From contig NZ_DFQS01000005.1 of NCBI RefSeq assembly GCF_002377905.1, positions 124,001 through 188,000 of the forward strand: 64,000 bases of DNA, given 5' to 3'. Positions 56,377-64,000 of this stretch are shown piece by piece. Under the pieces are notes generated by a model that worked only from the letters and a program-made list of their open reading frames with translations, was not told the DNA's origin and did not search any database. The number at the start of each line of letters is the position of its first letter. The stretch's first letter is position 1. Source of the stretch: Psychrobacter sp. UBA3483 (lineage in GTDB: Bacteria > Pseudomonadota > Gammaproteobacteria > Pseudomonadales > Moraxellaceae). The translations under genes and the position numbers were made by a program.

Positions 56377-57057
56377 ATGTCTGAAATTTTAAAAGCGACC
56401 AATATTAATAAAATTTATGATGAAGGGGCGGTGAGCACGCAAGTATTGACCGGTCTAGATTTGACCGTCAATGCTGGTGAGCGCATTGCGATTGTTGGTA
56501 CCAGTGGTTCGGGGAAAAGTACCTTGCTGCATTTGCTTGGCGGACTGGATACCCCAAGTAGCGGGGAGGTTTGGCTACACGGGCAGCTATTAAATAGTAT
56601 GAATGAGACCGAGCGCGGGGCGATGCGTAATAAACACTTGGGGTTTATTTATCAGTTTCACCATTTGTTAGCCGAATTTACCGCGGTTGAAAACGTTGCT
56701 ATGCCGCTACTGATGCGCCCAAAAGTATCGACGACCGAGGCACGTCAACAAGCGATAGATATTTTAAAAAGTGTTGGTTTGGAGCATCGTTTGGCCCACA
56801 GGCCCGGTGAACTATCAGGCGGTGAGCGTCAACGTGTGGCGATTGCTCGCGCGCTTGTGACCAAACCATCACTTATTTTGGCCGATGAGCCGACTGGTAA
56901 TTTGGATTATGACAACGCGCAAAGCGTGTTTGGGCTGTTATCCGAGCTCCAAAGCACCATGCAAACGGCGCTATTGATGGTGACGCATGACCGCAGTTTG
57001 GCAGCCCTTGCTGACCGTCAGCTCCTGCTCCGTAATGGACATTGGGAAGATTACTAA
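56377..57057 (+). CDS. lolD: Lipoprotein-releasing ABC transporter ATPase
   Basis: 226 residues. ATG preceded by AAAGGAAG, 58 bp after lolF. Walker A GTSGSGKSTLLHLLGGLD, Q-loop YQFHHLLAEFTAVENV, signature LSGGERQRVAIARAL, Walker B LILADEPTGNLD and switch His MVTHDRSLA. LolD-specific text is LLAEFTAVENVAMPLL. Energises the LolF permease. Confidence 0.94.
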   Translation: MSEILKATNINKIYDEGAVSTQVLTGLDLTVNAGERIAIVGTSGSGKSTLLHLLGGLDTPSSGEVWLHGQLLNSMNETERGAMRNKHLGFIYQFHHLLAEFTAVENVAMPLLMRPKVSTTEARQQAIDILKSVGLEHRLAHRPGELSGGERQRVAIARALVTKPSLILADEPTGNLDYDNAQSVFGLLSELQSTMQTALLMVTHDRSLAALADRQLLLRNGHWEDY

Positions 57058-57242
57058 AGCCGTCATTTTTAATACTTTTTTTCAATAAACTGTAGAATTG
57101 CTGTTACTGAGCAGCAGCATGATACGGTTAGCTTTTTTATAAAAGTTACTGACTATAAAAACGACGAAAAAAACAGACTGTATCTAGCAAACTTAACGAA
57201 TAGATAAAATCATAACTAAAATGCTAAATAAGGAATAATGAG

Positions 57243-57560
57243 ATGGATAAAAATGATGATCCGATTGAAGCTTTTGGCAGTGCTGAAGAAGGTAACGAAC
57301 CACTAAAGCCTTATATGGATCCGACGCTGTTTGACACCATTGATAGACAAGCGCAAATAGACTTGCTGACGCCGGTTTTTGACTCAATTACCTTAGCGGG
57401 TGCAGATTACGATTTAAAGGCGCAAGATAGTGCGACTGGCAAGCGTTATACTCTGCTAAAAGATGAGAAAGTGCTAGATATCTTTGTGATGGATGCCAAC
57501 CTCACCGACAATGTTAAAAATGCTATCGACAAGCATAAAGAGGAAGAAGGCGAGTTATAA
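57243..57560 (+). CDS. Small hypothetical protein
   Basis: 105 residues. ATG preceded by AAGGAATAATG. Acidic, soluble, Asp-rich N-terminus (DKNDDPIEAFGSAEEGNE). Middle has FDSITLAGADYDLKAQDSATGKRYTLL. Family not recognised. Same direction as lolD, 185 bp downstream, so perhaps co-transcribed. No terminator seen. Confidence 0.65.
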   Translation: MDKNDDPIEAFGSAEEGNEPLKPYMDPTLFDTIDRQAQIDLLTPVFDSITLAGADYDLKAQDSATGKRYTLLKDEKVLDIFVMDANLTDNVKNAIDKHKEEEGEL

Positions 57561-57669
57561 GGTCGCTTACAAATTGGGCAATGATTTTATAAGATATTTC
57601 CAACTTTATAAAATGCTGCTATTTTTATAAGATGACTGACGCGACAAGATCGATTATTAATAATTAAGG

Positions 57670-58248
57670 CTATTCATGCTTGCTGGTTTTTTCAGCAGAG
57701 TCTTTCTGACGTTTTTGCCAGCTGGTGACAGTCTTATAGCGCCAGATGGCTTTAAACGCCAAACCGCAGACAATACTACTGATGACCGCTAAAATTGTTA
57801 GCCCTAGACAAAAAGCGGCGATAGATACCGTACCTTTATAAGTGATGAAAGGATTGGCGCCATCAGATATGAGCCATAAGCTAAAGTCAGAAATCATTCT
57901 GCCGATAATGCGCAAGCTAATCATCGGCACATCAAGGATTTTGGCACCGATATAGTAGCCAGCATAAAACACCGGCAGAGTCGTCAGCGGGTTAGTAATC
58001 CAAGTCAGACCAAGCGCCATCGGCACATTGGCACGAAAAATAAGCGCGCCGATTAAAGCCAGCAACATCTGTCCTGGCAGGGGGAAAAATGCGCTGAGCA
58101 CACCGATATAAACCGCTTTATTTAAACTATGGCGATTAAAATGCCATAAACGAGGGTCGGCAAGTTGCGGCGCAAATAGTTTTAATGAGCGACTTTCTAA
58201 GATTTTTTCAGGGGTAGGAAGTAGGTCTTTTAGACGTTTGTTTGGCAC
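57670..58248 (-). CDS. DUF2062 membrane protein
   Basis: 192 residues from a GTG start at 58248, with SD AAAGG about 8 bases upstream; an in-frame TTG upstream (58284) is not needed, since the family begins MPxKxxKxLLPxPEKI. Features: LLPTPEKILESRSLKLF, DPRLWHFNRHSLNKAVYIGVLSAFFPLPGQMLLALIGALIFRANVPMALGLTWITNPLTT. Four helices, inner membrane. Unknown function; often beside comEC in this group. Divergent from comEC. Confidence 0.85.
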   Translation of the reverse strand: MPNKRLKDLLPTPEKILESRSLKLFAPQLADPRLWHFNRHSLNKAVYIGVLSAFFPLPGQMLLALIGALIFRANVPMALGLTWITNPLTTLPVFYAGYYIGAKILDVPMISLRIIGRMISDFSLWLISDGANPFITYKGTVSIAAFCLGLTILAVISSIVCGLAFKAIWRYKTVTSWQKRQKDSAEKTSKHE

Positions 58249-58502
58249 AGAATCGCCTTTACATGTTATCTTCAGCCCGCTCAATCATATTGATGGGCTG
58301 ATATACAGTGATATTATTAATAAAAAATATAGCTATAAATGTTATCAGAAAAGCGGCTAGATAATGTTGAATAATCACTATTGCAATATTTCTGGTAAGT
58401 ATAGGGTAATAGCCACATAAATGCCATCGCTTGACGGTTTGCTCACTTGATGGTTGGTTCAATGTTTAGAACAGTCATTATCCATCATACAACTTATATG
58501 CA

Positions 58503-61500
58503 ATGGACGAGCTATCAAGCAAGCGAGGAGCGCTGGTGTACTGGTTAATTGGTAGCTTGATAATCATCGTTATGATGGGGGTTTTGGCCGTCGCAGATAC
58601 TATGCCGCTGCCTGTTGGCTCCTTATTACCAGACCTCAGCACATCTTCTATCTTGCCGTTATTATTAATAGCTTTGACCATCGTTCTGCTATTTATCAAT
58701 CAGCGTTACATTGCGTTTTCACCCTCGATTGACGCTAAAAAGAGGTATGTTAAAAATTCCTCTGCTCAAAATTTTGCTGTTCAAAATGCTGCTAAAACCC
58801 CATCTTCTACATCATCATTACTCTATAAATTTGCTCATCATTTATTAATGGCAGGATTAGCAGTGGCGCTGATTACTGGTAGTGGGCTGCTCGCTTTGAT
58901 AAATCAGCAACAGGCGCAAAGTAATGCCATCAAACAAACGGTGCGCGTGCAAGCGTTGGTGAGCATCGAAGGCATCAGTGATAGTGTCTATGACGACGCA
59001 AGTAATAGTGGCTATCGGCAGGTTGCTACCATTAGCCATATATCGCCTTTACTGTCCGAGATAACGTCGCAGGATTTGGACAAACTGAGTGCTAATTATA
59101 GAGTGGATGTTAATAATAGCCTAAGCATTTTTAATGAGAACAATCATGATTCAAATGAAGCTAACTCTGAAGATTCTACAGCTTTCGAAAATAGAAAATA
59201 TCGTGTACTGCTAAATGCTTATCCAAAAAAATCTTTCTCTAAAAAGCCGCTACCTAAAAAATCTTCTAAAAAAAGTACTGAGAATAAATCGGAGACTATA
59301 GATTTAAATGATTTGCAGCCAGGTGATCAGTTATTGATGACTTTGACGCTAGCCCCACTTGCTAACTCTGAGCAAGCGCTGAACAATCCAACGGGGTTTG
59401 ATAGTTATCGGTGGTTGCGAGGGCGACATATCGATGGGGTTGCCACGATATTAGCGACCAGTACCTCAACTATTCTGTTTAATGGCTCAGCAGCATTGTC
59501 TAAAGCGGACAATTCTTATTTATACCGCTTTCGTAACGCGATAGACCAAGGACGTTGGCAACTACGTCAGCATTTTTATCAGGATTGGGCAGCGCAAACT
59601 CTCGCAGAGCAGCAAGCAAAAGCGGTGACTTTGAGTTTGCTGACCGGTGATCGGAGTTTAATCAATCGCGGTACCAAAGATTTATATCAGCTGGCAGGTA
59701 TTTCTCATTTATTGGCCATCTCAGGAACGCATGTTTTATTTTTAGCGATTGTGTTAGCGGGGTTGGTAGTCTTACTGTTGAATCGTTTTTATCCCTCTCT
59801 CTATCGTCATATCCCGCGCTGGCAATTGCGCTGGTGGGTTATGATGAGCGCGGCTTTTATTTATGCCTTATTTACTGGGTTTGATGTGCCTGCTGCGCGT
59901 ACCGCGTGGATGTTATTAGCCATAGGTTTGATACGCTTAACGCTATTGCCAATTAGTACCATGCGTATATTGTTGGCGCTGGCAGTATTGATGGCATGGT
60001 TCGACCCGTATGTGTTGTGGCAGGCTGGTTATTGGCTGTCCTTTATAGCGGTAGCGCTGCTATTAAAGTACGAAGATAGTTCAGTAGCATGGAGTCAAAC
60101 AGAGTCTGCAAGCTTAACGACTACGAATTCTAATGACAATAAAAATGCGAAGATACTTCAACGTACATGGTTGGGATTTAAACGCCTGTTCAAATTACAG
60201 TTTTGGCTATTTATTGCCCTGCTGCCTATTACTTTATTGTTATTCGGTAAGGCATCACTGTTAGGGCTTATCGTTAATTTATTTGCCATCGGTTTATTTG
60301 GTTGGGTGATTGTACCGCTAAATTTACTGGCTGGGCTGTGCTATCTTATCGTGCCCACGTTAGCAGATGCTATTTGGGCACTGGTGATTGCTCTCGTCGC
60401 TCATTTACACGAGCTTATCACGTGGCTAACGGCGTTACCGATATTCTCAGGGGCATGGCTTTATACGCCAGTGAATATGGCAATTTTGCTGATGGTATTA
60501 TTGGCGATGCTGCCGTGGCTATTACCGCGCGGCCTTATCAGTCGTTGGCTCGCGCTAGCGCCGTTAACGCTACTGGTTATGACGGTATACGCCAATCAGC
60601 AGTCGTTAACCATGACTCCGACTCTCTATATTCTGCCAACGGGCGACCAATATTTAAGCGCGGCGGTGCTACAATACCCTGTGCTAAATAATGAAGATAA
60701 TAAGACAAACGTTAGCTGGTTAATTTTAGCCGATCATAGGCCTTATGATATTCGTACGATGCCAAGCACGCTAACCGCTGACAAGTTATCTGCGACCCTA
60801 GAGCAGCAACTGCGCAGCTTATCTATCAAGCGTCTAGAAGGTATCGTGGTGCAAAGCAGTAGCGCGGCCTTGACGACATCTTTAGCGACATTAACAAATA
60901 ACAAACGTCAGTCATTGGAGCAGACCATCTATAAGCCAAACGACTCTGAGCTGCTACCAATAACCGTCGCTGAGCTAAGTCAACGTCTCCCAACCGCTCA
61001 GTATTGGCAAGCAGGGCGTAGTGAGCGTTGGCCCGAGCTCCAGCGCGCTTATCAACTAGCCAGTCAATCTGGTAAAAATAAAACTCATGCAACCATCAGT
61101 GCTCAAGTTTGTGAGCAAGGTAAAACTTGGCAACTCGCCAATGGTGATTTAACGTTGCAAGCTCTCACAGGTTGGAGCAAAATAAACGATGCCAGTGTCT
61201 GGGACTGTACGCTTGAACTTGACAGTCGACTGCCTATTCACGTGATAAACTACAATGCTGCTGACCCGCTCAAATCATTAGCTACTAAAGTACAAACACT
61301 TCAGTCCGATAACAAAGTGACACCTTCTCAGATTAAAAATGCTCAATCACGTTTGGTTTTAAATGTCGATACCCATCCGCGCGTGTGGCAAATGTGGTCG
61401 TTATTATGCGCGATTGAACCGAATACTAAAAATGACACTTTAAAGAACTCATTAAACAACACCTTAGGTAATGTCATAAACAGCACAACATGGCTTGGGC

Positions 61501-61619
61501 ACAGCTCTTCGCATATCTCTGCAGATGCAATAAGGGCGCAACAAATCCATGAGATAATCACTTATGATAATAAGTCACTCGATGCCGCTCTAGCTTTTGA
61601 GGCCGATAGTAAGGATTAA
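58503..61619 (+). CDS. comEC: Competence DNA channel ComEC/Rec2
   Basis: 1038 residues, larger than usual (about 750-850). N-terminal helices and a large periplasmic OB-like insertion with a Lys/Ser-rich low-complexity stretch (residues about 210-265), then the competence domain with GISHLLAISGTHVLFLAIVLAGLVVLL and a bundle of helices to about residue 690. The C-terminal segment (700-1038) is at the place of the beta-lactamase domain but lacks the HxHxDH zinc ligands and the DVGQGD motif; only LPTGDQYLSAA remains. It imports single-stranded DNA in natural transformation. No SD before ATG. Confidence 0.92.
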   Translation: MDELSSKRGALVYWLIGSLIIIVMMGVLAVADTMPLPVGSLLPDLSTSSILPLLLIALTIVLLFINQRYIAFSPSIDAKKRYVKNSSAQNFAVQNAAKTPSSTSSLLYKFAHHLLMAGLAVALITGSGLLALINQQQAQSNAIKQTVRVQALVSIEGISDSVYDDASNSGYRQVATISHISPLLSEITSQDLDKLSANYRVDVNNSLSIFNENNHDSNEANSEDSTAFENRKYRVLLNAYPKKSFSKKPLPKKSSKKSTENKSETIDLNDLQPGDQLLMTLTLAPLANSEQALNNPTGFDSYRWLRGRHIDGVATILATSTSTILFNGSAALSKADNSYLYRFRNAIDQGRWQLRQHFYQDWAAQTLAEQQAKAVTLSLLTGDRSLINRGTKDLYQLAGISHLLAISGTHVLFLAIVLAGLVVLLLNRFYPSLYRHIPRWQLRWWVMMSAAFIYALFTGFDVPAARTAWMLLAIGLIRLTLLPISTMRILLALAVLMAWFDPYVLWQAGYWLSFIAVALLLKYEDSSVAWSQTESASLTTTNSNDNKNAKILQRTWLGFKRLFKLQFWLFIALLPITLLLFGKASLLGLIVNLFAIGLFGWVIVPLNLLAGLCYLIVPTLADAIWALVIALVAHLHELITWLTALPIFSGAWLYTPVNMAILLMVLLAMLPWLLPRGLISRWLALAPLTLLVMTVYANQQSLTMTPTLYILPTGDQYLSAAVLQYPVLNNEDNKTNVSWLILADHRPYDIRTMPSTLTADKLSATLEQQLRSLSIKRLEGIVVQSSSAALTTSLATLTNNKRQSLEQTIYKPNDSELLPITVAELSQRLPTAQYWQAGRSERWPELQRAYQLASQSGKNKTHATISAQVCEQGKTWQLANGDLTLQALTGWSKINDASVWDCTLELDSRLPIHVINYNAADPLKSLATKVQTLQSDNKVTPSQIKNAQSRLVLNVDTHPRVWQMWSLLCAIEPNTKNDTLKNSLNNTLGNVINSTTWLGHSSSHISADAIRAQQIHEIITYDNKSLDAALAFEADSKD

Positions 61620-61890
61620 CCTTATAATCTGACTTATTGGTATTATCCTTATAAAATACCTCGCTCCTATAAGCTGTCGCCTTTATAATATCAAGCTATT
61701 TCACAGTTCTGCTATTGAACCATGAGCGAAATGCCACCATACTTAGTAGCTTATTCAACTTTATCAAAGCGCTAAAAAACGCAATTGTCTAAGTAAATAT
61801 CTTTATTGCGGTTTTATTAATTTTTTGCTTTATTAAGTTCTAACACTATTTCTTTCATCGTTTTACATTGTTTCTGACTTAGGAAGTTAT

Positions 61891-62943
61891 ATGCCCAACT
61901 GGCCACCAGACCCTAACAAACGTCCTGACAACTCGGCAAATCAGCCAACGCCGCTGCAGCAAAATCAGCCGAGCGGACAAGAGTGGCGACTGCTTGAAAA
62001 TACGTTATTGGCCAGTGTGGTTGAGCAGCGCCGCGCCCGTCGCTGGAGTATTTTCTTTAAGCTATTGACCTTTGGTTATATTTTATTGATATTTTTGACC
62101 ATTGGTCGCGGTTGTAGTACCAAAACACCGTCCGGGCTTGAAGGCGTGGATACCAGTAAGCCGCATTTGGCGGTGGTTGAAATCCAAGGAACGATTAGTA
62201 GTGGTGATGTCGCCAATGCTTACGATGTTAATGAGGCCTTAACGCGCGCTTTTGAAAACAGTAATGCCAAAGCCGTGGCGCTTGACATCAACTCGCCCGG
62301 CGGCTCACCCGTACAGTCTGATGAAATCTGGCAGACGATGATGGATTTGCGTCAAGAATATCCTGACAAAAAACTCTACGCGGTGATTGGTGATATGGGT
62401 GCTTCGGGCGCTTATTATATCGCCTCAGCTGCGGATGAGATTTATGTCAATCCATCAAGCTTAGTCGGTTCGATTGGCGTGATTATGCCAAGCTATAATA
62501 TCGAAGGCTTAATGGATAAATTTGGCGTTAAAGACCGCACCATTACCGCAGGCGAGTATAAAGACATCTTAAGCTTGTCACGTCCGCTCACTGATTATGA
62601 AGAGCAGCACGTCGAAAAAGTTTTGGACAATACTCATAAGCACTTTATCAATGCGGTCAAAGAAGGTCGCGGCGATCGTCTAAAGAATCCTGAGGAAAAT
62701 AAACTGTTTTCAGGGCTGTTTTGGACCGGCGAGCAGTCGATTGAGCTGGGCTTAGCTGACAAAAAGGGCAGTATTTCGACTTTAGAGAAGAAGCTGAAGC
62801 TCGATAACGTCGTCAATTATACGCCGACCGACCCATTTAGCTTGTTTATGGATCGCTTTGCCGTTAAGTTAGGCGCAGGTCTTGGCTCAAGTATCAAGCT
62901 TGATGTGTTACCGCAAGAAGAGGGTCAAGCGCAGATGCGCTAA
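61891..62943 (+). CDS. sppA: Signal peptide peptidase SppA, S49 family
   Basis: 350 residues. ATG preceded by AGGAAG. A proline-rich cytosolic N-terminus and one membrane helix (residues about 54-72, FFKLLTFGYILLIFLTIG) anchor a periplasmic protease of the short SppA type. Catalytic Ser in DMGASGAYYIASAADEIYVNPSSLVGSIGV; the catalytic Lys is expected in the TAGEYKDI stretch. INSPGGSPVQSDEI is the other family motif. Degrades cleaved signal peptides. Followed by a weak terminator (62979-63011). Confidence 0.93.
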   Translation: MPNWPPDPNKRPDNSANQPTPLQQNQPSGQEWRLLENTLLASVVEQRRARRWSIFFKLLTFGYILLIFLTIGRGCSTKTPSGLEGVDTSKPHLAVVEIQGTISSGDVANAYDVNEALTRAFENSNAKAVALDINSPGGSPVQSDEIWQTMMDLRQEYPDKKLYAVIGDMGASGAYYIASAADEIYVNPSSLVGSIGVIMPSYNIEGLMDKFGVKDRTITAGEYKDILSLSRPLTDYEEQHVEKVLDNTHKHFINAVKEGRGDRLKNPEENKLFSGLFWTGEQSIELGLADKKGSISTLEKKLKLDNVVNYTPTDPFSLFMDRFAVKLGAGLGSSIKLDVLPQEEGQAQMR

Positions 62944-62978
62944 GCGCTTTATATTTCATATTTAATGTGTATGATTGT

Positions 62979-63011
62979 TAAGGCTGAGTATATGATTATG
63001 CTCAGCCTTAA
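62979..63011 (+). terminator. Probable terminator of sppA
   Basis: Hairpin TTAAGGCTGAG / CTCAGCCTTAA with a loop of about 12 nt; the following T-run is weak (TTGTATATAAATTT). Confidence 0.5.
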
Positions 63012-63069
63012 TTGTATATAAATTTCGATTATTATAATAAACAGCTATTTAAATTACTGAGAGCTTGTC

Positions 63070-63957
63070 ATGAGTGCCATTAATCCACAGACCTTTGCGT
63101 CACTACCCAAGTCTAAGATAACTCAAAAACCTGTCATTCATTTTGCCCATGCCAATGGTATGCCAAGCGCCGTTTATGCGCCGTTTTTTGCCCCGCTTGC
63201 TGAATTTTTTACCATTGAATATATCCCTATGCTGGGTAATACGCCCGATTATCCAGTAGATAACCATTGGCAAAGCCTGACCCAGCAGATTATTGATAGC
63301 GTTAAACGCACGTGTGAGCAGCATGGCGTGAGTCAGGTGGTGGGTATCGGTCATTCGCTTGGTGCCATGTGTACTATGCAGGCGTTATACCGTGCGCCGG
63401 AGATATTTGCGCAAGCGGTGCTGATGGATCCACCATGGATTTATGGCAAAGTCAGCCTGCTCTGGCATTTGGCCAAAACCGTCGATAGATTACCGCTGAT
63501 GAATAATCGTTTGATGGATAAGCTGTCGCCAGCGGGCGTGTCTAAGCATCGCCGTGATGTTTGGGATAGCCGCGAAGACGCCTATGATAAGCTGCGTCAT
63601 AAGGGCTTTTTTAAAGATTTCGATGAGCGTAGTTTTCAAGGCTATATCGAGCATGGTTTACATGAGCGTGCGGACGGCAAAGTAACCTTGGCAATCCCTA
63701 AAGCTAGCGAAGTCGAAGTGTTTCGTACCAACCCGTCATGGTATTGGCTGACCCCAAACCGTGCGCCTAAACCGCCAGTGACGCTTATCATTGGTGAAGA
63801 CAGTATCTTTCTTAAGCGCCGCTTCCCGCAGCAAATCAAATCACGCCTTACTATCGATTATGAAACCCACGCCGGCGGTCATATGTTCCCGCTTGAGCAC
63901 CCAGAGTCGGTGGCGCGTCAAGTGCTTGAGCTTATCAAAAAGCAGTTGCCAAAATAA
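63070..63957 (+). CDS. Alpha/beta hydrolase
   Basis: 295 residues. HFAHANGMPSAVYAPFFAPLAE (oxyanion region), nucleophile elbow GIGHSLGAMCTMQAL, MDPPWIYGKVSL, acid in IIGEDSIFLK and His in THAGGHMFPLEHPESVARQ. Cytoplasmic by lack of signal. Not close to the 19.8-kb hydrolase. Substrate unknown; lipase/esterase-like. The stop lies 43 bp before the window end; nothing else visible there. Confidence 0.88.
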   Translation: MSAINPQTFASLPKSKITQKPVIHFAHANGMPSAVYAPFFAPLAEFFTIEYIPMLGNTPDYPVDNHWQSLTQQIIDSVKRTCEQHGVSQVVGIGHSLGAMCTMQALYRAPEIFAQAVLMDPPWIYGKVSLLWHLAKTVDRLPLMNNRLMDKLSPAGVSKHRRDVWDSREDAYDKLRHKGFFKDFDERSFQGYIEHGLHERADGKVTLAIPKASEVEVFRTNPSWYWLTPNRAPKPPVTLIIGEDSIFLKRRFPQQIKSRLTIDYETHAGGHMFPLEHPESVARQVLELIKKQLPK

Positions 63958-64000
63958 ACGATGGTTGTGAATCCTCGAGGTTAGGATAAATGTAATGTGA

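Noticed and set aside
60302..60691. 129-residue plus-strand frame
   Set aside because: Overlaps comEC in another frame; its composition is not protein-like.
1..64000. CRISPR array or prophage
   Set aside because: No regularly spaced repeats, integrase, or phage structural genes were seen in the window.

Overview
The window reads as a chromosomal segment of a gamma-proteobacterium of the Moraxellaceae, most likely Psychrobacter or a close relative. This is inferred from moderate GC content, AT-rich intergenic spacers, the character of the housekeeping proteins and a single-permease LolDF-type lipoprotein exporter; no database search was possible. There are about 42 protein genes, one tRNA, no rRNA, no CRISPR array and no intact transposase gene.

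Layout. 1-20.7 kb: housekeeping and stress genes. They are a truncated amidohydrolase, tRNA-Asn, an acyl-CoA thioesterase, a CDF metal exporter, a DUF2059 protein, dps, uvrB, a HisC-like aminotransferase, a PhoD-type phosphatase, lipA, a CMD-family protein, acnB, DUF805, a PACE efflux protein, a PaaG-like crotonase and an alpha/beta hydrolase.

20.7-36.6 kb: a Ter (tellurium/stress resistance) island. A leftward operon encodes ATP-grasp, a TerD-like/trypsin fusion, a NYN-LOTUS-TerD fusion, PRTase-TRSP, HAD, a second PRTase (StiP family) and an HpcH/CitE-like lyase. This matches the Ter-associated module predicted to make a nucleoside-like metabolite. Next to it lie terA (rightward), terZ, an AIM24 protein, terE, a VUT/YhhQ queuosine-precursor transporter preceded by a convincing preQ1-I riboswitch, a TerC/DUF475 membrane protein and terD.

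36.8-46 kb: rlmKL, an MscS channel, a flavin disulfide reductase, bcp, a small secreted Cys protein, queC and ttcA. 46-53 kb: the cbb3 oxidase locus (ccoNOQP, ccoG, fixH), all leftward, with a shared 28-bp motif upstream of ccoN and of ccoG. 53-64 kb: an SCP2-domain protein, unknown proteins, lolF-lolD, a DUF2062 protein, comEC, sppA and an alpha/beta hydrolase.

Most notable: domain fusions that attach degenerate TerD modules to a nuclease and to a protease inside one operon; a preQ1 riboswitch within the island; a 168-bp MITE-like element inside the biosynthetic operon with a related fragment 17 kb away; and several undescribed inverted or repeated motifs in leaders.
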